Positions 29,565-39,066 of a DNA stretch of 64,000 nt are shown piece by piece. The notes under the pieces were generated by a model, which saw only the letters and a list, made by a program, of their open reading frames with translations, searched no databases and had not been told where the DNA came from. The stretch comes from Microcaldota archaeon (GTDB lineage: Archaea; Micrarchaeota; Micrarchaeia; Micrarchaeales; Micrarchaeaceae): assembly GCA_021791535.1 (NCBI GenBank), contig JAJYWI010000021.1, positions 42,507-106,506 on the forward strand, given 5' to 3'. Position numbers and translations under genes: made by a program. Positions within the stretch are counted from its first letter, which is position 1. Each line of letters begins with the position of its first letter.

Positions 29565-30506
29565 GTGATAAGCTCCGATGACCTGTCGCGCGACCAGATA
29601 ATGCACATATTCAGGATAGCTGACGACCTTAAGAGCAGCAAGGTCGAGATAACGATAAAGGAGCACGCTATACTCGCATTGCTGTTCGACAAGCCCTCGC
29701 TGCGGACCCGCGTATCGCTCGAAGTAGCAATGGCCCAGCTCGGAGGCAACAGCGTCTACCTGGAGAACCAGATGACCCACCTGCAAAGCGGCGAAACGTT
29801 ATCCGACACGACAAGGATACTCAGCAACTATTGCGATTTCATAGCCGTAAGGACGTTCAGCCAGGACCAGCTAGTAGAGATGGCATCAGTATCGCGCGTG
29901 CCGGTGATAAATGCACTTACGGATGTTGAGCACCCCACGCAGGCGCTAGCTGACGTATACACTATAATGCAGCACGTCGGTCGCATCCGCGACGCGAAGA
30001 TCGCATTCATGGGGAACGTGGCTTCGAATGTTGCTAACTCGCTGATGATAACTGCGGCCAAGCTGGGCGCCGAGGTCGCACTCATAGGACCAGCCAACGA
30101 AAACCCCCCAAACAGCTTGTACTACAACAAGGCAAGGGAATACAGCAAGGTGTATACCGACTCGTCTGTCGAGAGCGGGCTTGAAGATGCAGACATAGTC
30201 TACACAGATACGTACGTTGACATGGGCCACATAAAGGGATCCGACGACTACGTGCAGACAGAGCAGGAGAGGCACGCAGAGGATAGGATAAAGATATTCT
30301 CCCCGTACCAGCTCAATGCGAAGGCACTATCGTATGCGGCGAAAACCGCGCTTGTGATGCACGACATGCCGGCGCACAGGGGGGTGGAGATCACAAACGA
30401 TGTGATGGACGGCCCCAGAAGCATAGTGTGGGAGCAGGCGGCGAACAAGCTGCTCCTGAACAAGGCGATACTGCTATACCTCTCGGAGATCGGCCCATCT
30501 AGATAA
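29565..30506 (+). CDS. argF: Ornithine carbamoyltransferase-like
   Basis: DKPSLRTRVSLEVAMAQLGG; HPTQALADVYTI; HDMPAHRGVEIT. Confidence 0.88.
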   Translation: MISSDDLSRDQIMHIFRIADDLKSSKVEITIKEHAILALLFDKPSLRTRVSLEVAMAQLGGNSVYLENQMTHLQSGETLSDTTRILSNYCDFIAVRTFSQDQLVEMASVSRVPVINALTDVEHPTQALADVYTIMQHVGRIRDAKIAFMGNVASNVANSLMITAAKLGAEVALIGPANENPPNSLYYNKAREYSKVYTDSSVESGLEDADIVYTDTYVDMGHIKGSDDYVQTEQERHAEDRIKIFSPYQLNAKALSYAAKTALVMHDMPAHRGVEITNDVMDGPRSIVWEQAANKLLLNKAILLYLSEIGPSR

Positions 30507-30536
30507 GTATAAATTCTTATTCTGAGACGCAGTAAC

Positions 30537-31190
30537 ATGGACCTTCTCGCCAAAGTCGGAATCGGCGCTGCAATACTCATCATCATATTCGCAGGAGTGC
30601 TCGTTTTCAGGTATGCTGTCGCGAGACCAGGGCCGCTTTCGGCATCGCAGGCGCAGCAGATAGTGCAGCGCGACCTGAGGCTCTCCTATCCGAACGCCAC
30701 GATAAACGTGATAAATGTAACGCCATCGACGCTATCCTCGGGCAGCTGGAACGTGTTCGTGAGCCTGGTGTACAACGCCACAAGGCCGTGCCCAACCGTG
30801 TATCTCGAGCAGTATGACTACCCGGCTACCGGGCTGGTGCCTAGCGTCGCCAATCTCTACACGCAGCACTGCATAATATACGGCCTCTCGAACACCTACC
30901 TGCCGTACTACACGTACCTGATAACCTCGCCAGAGATAGCTATAGCAAAGTCGTTCAATACCTCATTTCCAGCGCTTGTCGTTTATGTCAACACATATGG
31001 ATACAACAGCACCAACGTGTATGCATCGCATTACCAGAACCTCACGCTAAGCAGAAGCGTATTGCCATCAGGCAGGAGCTTCATCGACGTATGGCTTGTG
31101 AACTACACAAACGTGCGTGCCCCGTACTCGGAATACGTGATCCTGAACTCATCAGGCTCTATCCTGTTCAACTACACCCTTTCACGCTGA
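30537..31190 (+). CDS. Membrane-anchored hypothetical protein
   Basis: N-terminal TM and many N-glycosylation sequons. Confidence 0.6.
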   Translation: MDLLAKVGIGAAILIIIFAGVLVFRYAVARPGPLSASQAQQIVQRDLRLSYPNATINVINVTPSTLSSGSWNVFVSLVYNATRPCPTVYLEQYDYPATGLVPSVANLYTQHCIIYGLSNTYLPYYTYLITSPEIAIAKSFNTSFPALVVYVNTYGYNSTNVYASHYQNLTLSRSVLPSGRSFIDVWLVNYTNVRAPYSEYVILNSSGSILFNYTLSR

Positions 31191-31226
31191 AAAATCACCA
31201 TAACGATATTACAAAAGTAAATCAAA

Positions 31227-31263
31227 ATATACTATGATAAACAGCCATATACTACGATGAACA
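31227..31263 (+). repeat. Two 17-bp near-identical direct repeats upstream of ftsZ
   Basis: ATATACTATGATAAACA (31227-31243) and ATATACTACGATGAACA (31247-31263), spaced 20 bp start to start. Confidence 0.75.
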
Positions 31264-31386
31264 AAATTTACGCCTTTTCCATCTCATGAAGCGGGGGTTT
31301 TCAGTCACGAAATTAAAACTACTACTATCAGAAACAGATGCACAAGGTTTTTAAAGCTATTTATTGCATTAATTGCAGGCGATAAA

Positions 31387-32451
31387 ATGAGCGACCTCGT
31401 TAACGACCTATTGGGACAACCCAGCGGAAGCAGCACGACACCACAGGAAGACTTTAGTTCCTCGCAGATAAAGATTGTTACAGCCGGATACGGCGGAGCT
31501 GGCTGCAACATAGTCAACCGGCTTATAAAGGCCGGGGTTAAGGGCACGGAATTCGTTGCTGTTAATACAGATGCGCAGCACTTCAAGATAATAGATGATA
31601 GGATCAAGAAGGTGCTGATAGGAAAGTCGCTAACAAGGGGGCTCGGCGCAGGCGGCGACCCTCAGATGGGCAGGAAGGCCGCTGAGATAGACAGGAACCT
31701 CATAGAGGAGTCGCTGTCAGGCTCGCAGCTCGTATTCCTATGCGCCGGAATGGGAGGCGGCACAGGAACAGGAGGCATATCAGTAGCTGCGCAGGTGGCG
31801 AAGGAGCAGGGCGCCATAGTCGTAGCTATGGTAACGTACCCGTTCGACCTCGAAAGGGTGAGGAAGGTAAAGGCGGAGGAGGGCATCCAGGAGCTGAGGA
31901 AGCACTGCGACAGCGTTATAATACTGGACAACAACACCCTGGTTAGGCTTGTGCCGAACCTTCCGATGAACGAGGCGTTCGCGCTAGCCGATTCGGTTCT
32001 GGCTAAGGCAATAGGAGGCCTCGTATGGACGATAACGCAGCCAAGCATGATAAACATAGACTTCGCTGACGTAAGGAGCATAATGGTAGGCGGAGGCGTG
32101 GGCTTCATAGCTGTTGGAACAGGAAGAGGCGCTGACAAGGTGAACTCCGCTGCTGAAGGAGTGCTGAAGAACAAGCTCCTTGACGTAGACTTCGAGGGCG
32201 CAAGCGGCGCGCTTGTTCACATATCCGGAGGTTCATCACTTACGATTGGCGACGCAGTCCATGCCGGTGAGATAATCACCGAGAGGATGGACCAGAAGGC
32301 CAACGTGAAGTGGGGCGCCAGGATAATCCCAGGTTACGAAGACCAGCTCGAGATCGTGGCAATAGTGACAGGTGTCAAGGGAGCGAGCATAGTCGGGAGG
32401 CTGGAGGAGAAGAAGCAGGAATCTTACAGCGACCTTGAGATGATCGGCTAA
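31387..32451 (+). CDS. ftsZ: Cell division GTPase FtsZ, paralog 1
   Basis: GYGGAGCNIVNRL; GAGMGGGTGTGG signature; TYPFDLE. Confidence 0.94.
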   Translation: MSDLVNDLLGQPSGSSTTPQEDFSSSQIKIVTAGYGGAGCNIVNRLIKAGVKGTEFVAVNTDAQHFKIIDDRIKKVLIGKSLTRGLGAGGDPQMGRKAAEIDRNLIEESLSGSQLVFLCAGMGGGTGTGGISVAAQVAKEQGAIVVAMVTYPFDLERVRKVKAEEGIQELRKHCDSVIILDNNTLVRLVPNLPMNEAFALADSVLAKAIGGLVWTITQPSMINIDFADVRSIMVGGGVGFIAVGTGRGADKVNSAAEGVLKNKLLDVDFEGASGALVHISGGSSLTIGDAVHAGEIITERMDQKANVKWGARIIPGYEDQLEIVAIVTGVKGASIVGRLEEKKQESYSDLEMIG

Positions 32452-32476
32452 CCACATTGGCATTTAGGTGAGTTCA

Positions 32477-33487
32477 ATGTTGGGAAACCATTCCGGGGAG
32501 GAATTCGTAGCTAAGCTTGCGGTAGTTGGAGTAGGAGGGCAGGGCTGCAACCTTGTGAACAGGCTGTACAAGAGCGGCATAAGGAGCGCAGACACCCTTC
32601 TTCTAAATACAGATGCCAAGCATCTCGGCATAGTCAATGCTGACAAGAAGATACTAATAGGCAAGGAGATAACACGCGGACTAGGGGCTGGCGGATTCCC
32701 TGAAGTCGCGGAGAAGTGCGCAGAAGCCTCGAAGAACGAGATAGCAGAGGCCATAGCTGGATACGACATGGTTTTCGTTGCAGCAGGAATGGGCGGAGGG
32801 ACTGGCGGAGGCGCTGCGCCGGTTGTAGCGAAGATAGCCAAGGAGCAGGGAGCGCTGGTTGTAGCATTCGTAACCTATCCATTCTCGCTTGAGAGGAGCA
32901 GGAAGAACAAGGCCGATTGGTCGCTCCAGCAGCTCGGAAAGCACACTGACACAACTGTTGTGATAGAGAATGACAGAGTGCTTAGCTATGCACCCAACCT
33001 GCCGATGGAGAAGGCGTTCGAGCTTGTTGACAGCGTTGCGTGCAACGCTGTAAAGGGCATCGCAGACACGATAATGCTGCCTAGCCTAATAAACCTGGAT
33101 TTCGCAGACGTGAGGACCGTCATGCGCGGCGCTGGGACTGCTGTGATAAACCTTGGCGCAGGAAGCGGGCATGACAAGGTTGACAAGGCGATAAAGTCAA
33201 CGCTCACCCACCCGATGCTGAATGTCGACCTGCTAGGCGGCAAGAGCGCGCTTGTTCATGTAGCTGGCGGCACCTCCCTTACGATACAGGAGGCGACGGC
33301 GATAGGCCAAGGGGTAACAGAGGGCCTTGATGAGCGGGCTAACGTGATCTTCGGCGCAAGGCTGATACCAGAGCTGAACGACCAGATAAGGGTGATGTCG
33401 ATAGTGACAGGAGTCACACCGAAGTTCGGCCTCGGGATAGATAGGAGCGCCACGCCGCTAACCGACATGAGCCTAGAGCTGATCTGA
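32477..33487 (+). CDS. ftsZ: Cell division GTPase FtsZ, paralog 2
   Basis: GVGGQGCNLVNRL; AAGMGGGTGGGAAP; TYPFSLE. Confidence 0.94.
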   Translation: MLGNHSGEEFVAKLAVVGVGGQGCNLVNRLYKSGIRSADTLLLNTDAKHLGIVNADKKILIGKEITRGLGAGGFPEVAEKCAEASKNEIAEAIAGYDMVFVAAGMGGGTGGGAAPVVAKIAKEQGALVVAFVTYPFSLERSRKNKADWSLQQLGKHTDTTVVIENDRVLSYAPNLPMEKAFELVDSVACNAVKGIADTIMLPSLINLDFADVRTVMRGAGTAVINLGAGSGHDKVDKAIKSTLTHPMLNVDLLGGKSALVHVAGGTSLTIQEATAIGQGVTEGLDERANVIFGARLIPELNDQIRVMSIVTGVTPKFGLGIDRSATPLTDMSLELI

Positions 33488-33548
33488 GCGCGCTCCAGGA
33501 ATAATTTATTAACCCTCTTGTTCAAACTAGAATGTAGCAGGTGAAGAC

Positions 33549-33953
33549 GTGGGGGACGATGTAACGATTGTATCGATGAAAGATGTCAGGGTAGGCCGCT
33601 ACATAATAATCGATGGCATACCGTGCAGGGTGGTCGATATAGAGACAAGCTCCCCAGGCAAGCATGGATCCGCAAAGATGCGCGTCACAGGCATCGGCAT
33701 GTTCGACGGGCAGAAGAAAACGCTGCTCAAGCCGTCCAGTGCAGACGCTGAAGCGCCCGTGATAATAAAGAAGAAGGCGCAGGTGGTCTCTGTTAGTGAC
33801 TCCACGGCGCAGCTTATGGATTCTGATACATATGAGGTTTACGACCTGCCTATTACAGATGAGTTCAAGGGGAAGCTGAAGCCTGGCGCGACTGTTGAGA
33901 TCGTGGAGGCGATGAGCAGGAGGGCGCTATCGCGCACGCTTGGCAACGAGTGA
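33549..33953 (+). CDS. Translation initiation factor aIF5A
   Basis: SSPGKHGSAKMR hypusination-site motif. Confidence 0.93.
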   Translation: MGDDVTIVSMKDVRVGRYIIIDGIPCRVVDIETSSPGKHGSAKMRVTGIGMFDGQKKTLLKPSSADAEAPVIIKKKAQVVSVSDSTAQLMDSDTYEVYDLPITDEFKGKLKPGATVEIVEAMSRRALSRTLGNE

Positions 33954-33957
33954 TTCC

Positions 33958-34320
33958 ATGGAAGTCAGCATACTATCGGACAAGAGCAACCCGAACACTA
34001 AAAGAAGGGAGATATCGTTTGCTGTTGTGCAGGACGACAAGACCGCATCGAGGGAAGAGGTGAAGCAGGAACTCTGCAAGAGGCTTGGCCTAAACCCTGA
34101 TACAACGATAATAACGCATATGAAGCAGGAGTTCGGCATGAAGAGAAGCATCGGAGTGGCGCATTCCTATGCGTCAAAGGAGCAGATCGGCGGCGCGGAG
34201 CCGAAGTACCTGATTGAACGCTTATCAAAGAAGGGCGAGGCGAAAGCTGAGCAGGCGAATGCCGGGGAGGCCAAGCAGGAAAAGGGGGCAGGAGCGGCTG
34301 GGCCGGAGAAAAAGGAATGA
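33958..34320 (+). CDS. Ribosomal protein S24e
   Basis: NPNTKRREISFAV...FGMKRSIGVAHSYAS. Confidence 0.88.
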   Translation: MEVSILSDKSNPNTKRREISFAVVQDDKTASREEVKQELCKRLGLNPDTTIITHMKQEFGMKRSIGVAHSYASKEQIGGAEPKYLIERLSKKGEAKAEQANAGEAKQEKGAGAAGPEKKE

Positions 34321-34326
34321 TGATTG

Positions 34327-34476
34327 ATGGCCGACAAGAAGCAGAAGCAGACTAAGCAGTACAAGCCTGGGCGGGTGTGCCCCAAGTGCGGAAGGAGGAT
34401 GGCTGAGCACCAGGATAGGTTCTCGTGCGGCAACTGCCACTATACTGAGTTCAAAGGCCATGAGAAGAGAGGATAA
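34327..34476 (+). CDS. Ribosomal protein S27ae (49 aa)
   Basis: [49 protein letters not shown]; below ORF-track size limit. Confidence 0.88.
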   Translation: MADKKQKQTKQYKPGRVCPKCGRRMAEHQDRFSCGNCHYTEFKGHEKRG

Positions 34477-34480
34477 CCTC

Positions 34481-35230
34481 ATGCCCCGGATCAAAAAGGG
34501 AAGCGCGAGCCATGAGCGGCCTATGAGATACGCCGTGTATGTCGCCTTCCTTGCCCTTATCGTATTGCTTCTTGAAACCTCAAACCTTTACGCCACCGGG
34601 AAGCTTGGCGAGAATGCCTATCTGGTGTATGCGTCAATAGCGCAGTCGTTCATATTTTCGTTTGTAGTCTTGGCATACCTGTTTGCCAGCGGCAGGAGCC
34701 TAAGGCAGGCGTTGGCCAGGTTAGGCCTGGCGCGGAAGCAATGGAAGAGCGCGTACATAGCTTATGGCATAGCCATATTCGTATCGATATTCATTCTTGA
34801 GATACTGCTAGGGGTGTTCCAGGCGGTCACAGGCGTGCAGCTCCCGACCAATGTCGCAAAGCTGTTCAGCGGGCTGCCGTTCTACTTCCTGCTCTTCTCT
34901 GTCTTCATTGCCCCGATAAACGAGGAGATACTTTTCAGGGGCTTCCTTGTGCCAGGCATAGGGAATGTGCTATTATCCGGTCGGAAGAATGCAAGGAGGG
35001 GCACCGCAGCATACAAGAGTGCGATGTGGGCCGGGATAATACTGAGCGCACTGCTCTTCGGCGTGCTCCACTACCTGTCGTACAACTCGATATCGGAGCT
35101 GATAGCCGCACTGGTGTTCGGCCTGATCGCTGGCTATGTAAGGATAAAGAAGGATTCGCTGTATCCCTCAATAATAGCCCACATGCTTGTCAACTTCCTT
35201 GGATTGCTGGTGCTGGCGATACTAATATGA
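34481..35230 (+). CDS. CPBP-family intramembrane metalloprotease
   Basis: NEEILFRGFLVPGIG; LLFGVLHY; multiple TMs. Confidence 0.88.
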   Translation: MPRIKKGSASHERPMRYAVYVAFLALIVLLLETSNLYATGKLGENAYLVYASIAQSFIFSFVVLAYLFASGRSLRQALARLGLARKQWKSAYIAYGIAIFVSIFILEILLGVFQAVTGVQLPTNVAKLFSGLPFYFLLFSVFIAPINEEILFRGFLVPGIGNVLLSGRKNARRGTAAYKSAMWAGIILSALLFGVLHYLSYNSISELIAALVFGLIAGYVRIKKDSLYPSIIAHMLVNFLGLLVLAILI

Positions 35231-35907
35231 ATGAACTACGCGTCGTGGTTGTCGGGCCGATGTATCAGCAGAACCTGGGCTACATAGCCAGGGTATCAAA
35301 AAACTTCGGCGTACCGAGGCTGTACATCGTTAATCCGAGGTGCAACTACAAGGGCAAGGAGGCAATCAGATACTCGAAGCATGCAAAGGAGCTGCTGCAG
35401 AGCGCGAGAGTGTCAAGATCGATAAACGATGCAACAAGGGGCACATTCGTTGTGGGAACAACCGCCTTATGGAGGAAGACCAGCCAGGCGTTCCACAACG
35501 TGCACACTCCGGGAGAGCTGCTAAAATTGCTGAAAAGGAACAAGATAAGCAGGATATCCCTGCTGATTGGCAGGGATGATACTGGGCTAACGAAAGGAGA
35601 ACTGATGGGGTGCGATGCAACCGTATTCATACCAACTAGCGCAGGATACCCTGTGCTGAACATATCGCACGCGCTCGCGATACTCCTCTACGTCTTCTCA
35701 AGCCATGAACTGAGTGGCAGGCCAAACGCCCCCGACAAGAGGGACATTGAGAGGATGAACAGGCTAATTGGCATATTCGTATCAAAGAGGAAGGGGATAC
35801 GCGACAGGAAGGCGGTAGCTATGGCCCTCAGGCATATCATAGCAAGGTCGTCGCCAACTAAAGGCGAGCTAAAGGCCATATCAGTTGCATTGTCGCCCAG
35901 GGAGTGA
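35227..35907 (+). CDS. TrmH/TrmJ-like SPOUT RNA methyltransferase
   Basis: QQNLGYIARVSKNFGVPRLYIVNP; LLIGRDDTGLTKGEL; LNISHALAILLY. Confidence 0.85.
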   Translation: MNELRVVVVGPMYQQNLGYIARVSKNFGVPRLYIVNPRCNYKGKEAIRYSKHAKELLQSARVSRSINDATRGTFVVGTTALWRKTSQAFHNVHTPGELLKLLKRNKISRISLLIGRDDTGLTKGELMGCDATVFIPTSAGYPVLNISHALAILLYVFSSHELSGRPNAPDKRDIERMNRLIGIFVSKRKGIRDRKAVAMALRHIIARSSPTKGELKAISVALSPRE

Positions 35908-35962
35908 GCATAGCCAAGAATGAGGGTTACGAAAACCCCGTCAAAAACTAAGGTCCTTCTGA

Positions 35963-36340
35963 TTATTTCTTCGGAGCTTGCCTCCTGCTCTTTATTATCT
36001 TGACCTTTGTCGGGGTTAGCAGTATCTTTGCATCGTCAAGCCTGGCTATGTCCCCGTTAGTCTTCTGCACATAGTCCTTCAGCTTGTCTATCAGTCCCTT
36101 AAGTGTGTTAGGCCTCTTCGCCATCTCAGATATGTTAAGCAGTATAATGTTCTTCCTGCGCAGCTCGTCCTCGATGAGCGCAAGGTCAGATTCCTGCTGC
36201 AGCGCAACAGGCTTGATGTAGAAATCTGCTGGTTCATTCATCACGTCTACATTCTCCATCTCTGCAGAATTCATGTATTCCTCTACGTCCAGTTCCTTCG
36301 ATGTGCCCAGCACACCTCCCAGCTTGTTGAAGATGCTCAT
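35963..36340 (-). CDS. SepF-like cell division protein
   Basis: N-terminal MSIFNKLGGVLG; DFYIKPVALQQESDLALIEDELRRKNIILLNISEMAKRP. Confidence 0.72.
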   Translation of the reverse strand: MSIFNKLGGVLGTSKELDVEEYMNSAEMENVDVMNEPADFYIKPVALQQESDLALIEDELRRKNIILLNISEMAKRPNTLKGLIDKLKDYVQKTNGDIARLDDAKILLTPTKVKIIKSRRQAPKK

Positions 36341-36478
36341 TCCATCACCATAGTCGCCAACAAGGTATAGCATATCTCTTTTTTAATACTTTCTCTTTTG
36401 CGGAAGAGAAGGAGCCGCGTTTCCATCCTACGCCAAGCAAAGATTAAAAACATACCATGATTATACTAAACGGTGCAA

Positions 36479-36838
36479 ATGATAAAGCTGAAGAGGGTCT
36501 ATGAGCCGATAAGCGTGACCGACGGAGAGCGCATCCTCGTCGACAGGCTTTGGCCCAGGGGCATACGGCACAGCACATCCAACATAGACATATGGATCAA
36601 GAACGTCGCGCCTAGCAAGGAGCTGAGGAAGTGGTATTCCCATGACCCGAAGAAGTGGATGCGCTTCAAGAAGCGGTATAAAAAGGAGCTGGATGGCAAT
36701 ACGGCTCTCAACAAGTTGATCAGGATAGTGCAGAGCGCAGACCCGGTCACCTTTCTGTATGCGGCTAGGGACCAGAGGCACAACAATGCGGTGGTGCTGC
36801 TCGAGGTAGTCAAAAGGATGATGAAAACAAAGGCATAA
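36479..36838 (+). CDS. DUF488-family protein
   Basis: IKLKRVYEP...GERILVDRLWPRGI...IKNVAPSKELRKWYSHDP. Confidence 0.88.
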   Translation: MIKLKRVYEPISVTDGERILVDRLWPRGIRHSTSNIDIWIKNVAPSKELRKWYSHDPKKWMRFKKRYKKELDGNTALNKLIRIVQSADPVTFLYAARDQRHNNAVVLLEVVKRMMKTKA

Positions 36839-36848
36839 GGCGCGTTTT

Positions 36849-37220
36849 TTGGAGAATGTGATAGTTGACACAAGCAGCATACTCTTCGGCATGGCAGCCA
36901 AAAAGGACGTCTTCAGCATAGCCGCCAAGAGGTTCCATAAGCCAGTGCTCATATCAAGAGGCGTACTGAACGAGCTTTTAGGAATATCCAAGAACAAGGG
37001 CAGAAGGGGAGCGTCGGCGAGAGCTGCCCTCGCACTGATAAGGGTTAAAAATGTTAAAGTGCATAGAGATAAAGGAAGCGTCGACTCCTGGATCGCTGGC
37101 TCAGCCGCAAAGCATAATAACACAGTCGTCATAACGAATGATACGGCTCTTTTCAGGAAGGTGAGGTCAGTAAACAGGAACGTTTTCAAGCTTTCAAGGA
37201 GCGGAACTCTAAGAGGATGA
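36849..37220 (+). CDS. PIN-domain protein
   Basis: NVIVDTSSILFGM...ISRGVLNELLGIS...VVITNDTALFRKV. Confidence 0.8.
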   Translation: MENVIVDTSSILFGMAAKKDVFSIAAKRFHKPVLISRGVLNELLGISKNKGRRGASARAALALIRVKNVKVHRDKGSVDSWIAGSAAKHNNTVVITNDTALFRKVRSVNRNVFKLSRSGTLRG

Positions 37221-37807
37221 GTGAGAGATTGTACAGCATATACAGTGTAAAGGACACATTCAAGATGCCGCCCGAATATTTCGGCGAGGACATAGAGAAG
37301 GTCGCCACCACAATAATCCAGAACAAGTATGAAGGGAGAATAGACAAGGACATGGGCGTGGTGGTCTCGGTGTTCAACGTGAGGGACATAGGCGACGGCA
37401 TGATATATCCCGGGGATCCGGCTACGCACCACGATGTTCAGTTCGACGTGCTCGCCTATACGCCTCAGGTCGACGAAGTCGTGCCAGGGATGGTTACCGA
37501 GCTTGTGGAATTCGGCGCATTCGTCAGGATAGGCCCGATGGACGGACTTGTCCACGTCTCGCAGATAGCCGGCGAATTCCTCACATTTGACAAGAAGAAC
37601 CAGGCGTTCGTATCCAGGAAGAGCAGCATAAGCCTGAAGAAGGGCGACATCGTCTACGCAAAGGTGTCGACCGTGAGCATGAAGAACACGATAAAGGACT
37701 CGAAGATAGCGCTTACGATGAAGCCTGACGGCCTGGGCAGGCCGGAATGGGCGAACATGGCAAGCGCGAGGGCGAGGGCCAGGAAGGGAGGTTCAAGAAA
37801 GAGATGA
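37217..37807 (+). CDS. rpoE1: RNA polymerase subunit E' (Rpb7)
   Basis: Rpb7 N-terminal fold plus S1 domain VTELVEFGAFVRIGPMDGLVHVSQIAGEF. Confidence 0.92.
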   Translation: MSERLYSIYSVKDTFKMPPEYFGEDIEKVATTIIQNKYEGRIDKDMGVVVSVFNVRDIGDGMIYPGDPATHHDVQFDVLAYTPQVDEVVPGMVTELVEFGAFVRIGPMDGLVHVSQIAGEFLTFDKKNQAFVSRKSSISLKKGDIVYAKVSTVSMKNTIKDSKIALTMKPDGLGRPEWANMASARARARKGGSRKR

Positions 37808-37811
37808 TGCA

Positions 37812-38072
37812 ATGGCAGCAGCAAAACTTGTACATAGCACGCAGAGAGGGGAGGAGGGGTGCACATCTTGCGGTTCAGGAATATACGGCCAGGCGGTAAG
37901 CGGCGTCATCGACACCTACGGGGTCCCAACAACCGATAAGGAGTGGAGAGAGGTGAGAAGGATAGCCAGGCAGGACTTGGAAGCGGCAGGTTTCCCGACG
38001 GTTGACACGAAAATGCTTAATGCAGCAGTCTCTGAACACAAGCAGAAGATGCCGGCAAAGCTGGAGGAATGA
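37812..38072 (+). CDS. Hypothetical protein between rpoE1 and spt4
   Basis: Intact ORF in operon; CTSCGSG motif. Confidence 0.55.
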   Translation: MAAAKLVHSTQRGEEGCTSCGSGIYGQAVSGVIDTYGVPTTDKEWREVRRIARQDLEAAGFPTVDTKMLNAAVSEHKQKMPAKLEE

Positions 38073-38076
38073 CACT

Positions 38077-38271
38077 ATGGCAGAGGAAAAGGCGTGCAGG
38101 AACTGCAGATTGATTGTAAGGCACACTGACACATGCCCGCTGTGCGGATCGAAGGAACTGACAGACAAGATCGGGGGCTACATAATCATACTGAATGCGG
38201 AGAAGTCTGAAGTTGCGAAGAAGATGAACCTGAAGATGAACAGCATCTACGCCCTGGACATAAAAGGTTGA
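38077..38271 (+). CDS. spt4: Transcription elongation factor Spt4 (RpoE'')
   Basis: KACRNCRLIVRHTDTCPLCGSKELTDKIGGYIIILN. Confidence 0.9.
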   Translation: MAEEKACRNCRLIVRHTDTCPLCGSKELTDKIGGYIIILNAEKSEVAKKMNLKMNSIYALDIKG

Positions 38272-38438
38272 AACGGCTGGCGTTCAGGTGGTCATGGCTG
38301 TGAAATAAGCGTCCATTGATGACAAGGAGCCTGTTTTTAAGGCTGCCCACCAGTTCTGATCCATCGGGCGAAAAACGATAAAGAGTTGCATCAGGGTGAA
38401 TGACATTTCAGGATAGGCGGTAAAGTTTAGGTGAAATT

Positions 38439-38969
38439 ATGATAGAAATTGAGACAAAAATAATAGATTTTGATGAAAACAGGCTCAAAGCAGAGCTAAA
38501 GAAAAGGGGCATACGAGGTACTGGAGAAATACTGCAGAGAAGATGGATTTTTAATTTGTCTAAGAATGATGGTTCGGATGAATTCATAAGGGTCAGGACC
38601 GATGGCAAAAAATGCACAATCGCATACAAGTATAGAAAAGGTGAGGGGCTTGGAAATACTGAAGAAATCGAGGTAGCAACAGACAACTTCGATAATGCTG
38701 CAGAAATCTTTTCAAAGTTAATCAAAAGTAAGAAATACCAAGAAAATAAAAGAGAAACCTTCATGTTAGGTGCGGTGGAGATAACAATCAACAGATGGCC
38801 GATGATTCCGCCTGTTTTGGAGATAGAAGCGCCCAGTGAAAAGGAAGTGCGAGACGTAATAAAGGAATTTAGTATCGCCGGCAAGGAGTTAGGCAACATA
38901 GGATGGGAAAAGCTCTATAAGCAATACGGAATAGACCTGAACGCGTACGAATTTTTAAAATTCAAATGA
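38439..38969 (+). CDS. CYTH-domain protein (class IV adenylate cyclase/thiamine triphosphatase-like)
   Basis: EIETK start, EFIRVRTDGKKCTIAYKYRKG, EIEVATD, PPVLEIEAPSE. Confidence 0.88.
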   Translation: MIEIETKIIDFDENRLKAELKKRGIRGTGEILQRRWIFNLSKNDGSDEFIRVRTDGKKCTIAYKYRKGEGLGNTEEIEVATDNFDNAAEIFSKLIKSKKYQENKRETFMLGAVEITINRWPMIPPVLEIEAPSEKEVRDVIKEFSIAGKELGNIGWEKLYKQYGIDLNAYEFLKFK

Positions 38970-39066
38970 TTTTATAGTAGTGATATCTAGCCGGAGTAAA
39001 TCGCGAAGGTAAAATTCCGGTTGATCAATTGAGGATTAACTCCAATTTCTTAAATGGATTTATTAT

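Noticed and set aside
35026-35226. Extended N-terminus of the SPOUT methyltransferase ORF
   Set aside because: Out-of-frame with, and inside, the CPBP protease; conserved start MNELRVVVVGP is at 35227
36461-37555. 364-aa minus-strand ORF
   Set aside because: Antisense to DUF488, PIN and RpoE1 genes, all of which are recognisable; no own motifs
38300-38360. Possible C/D box sRNA (TTGATGA ... CTGA)
   Set aside because: Only one C-like and one D-like box, no D'/C' pair; could be chance
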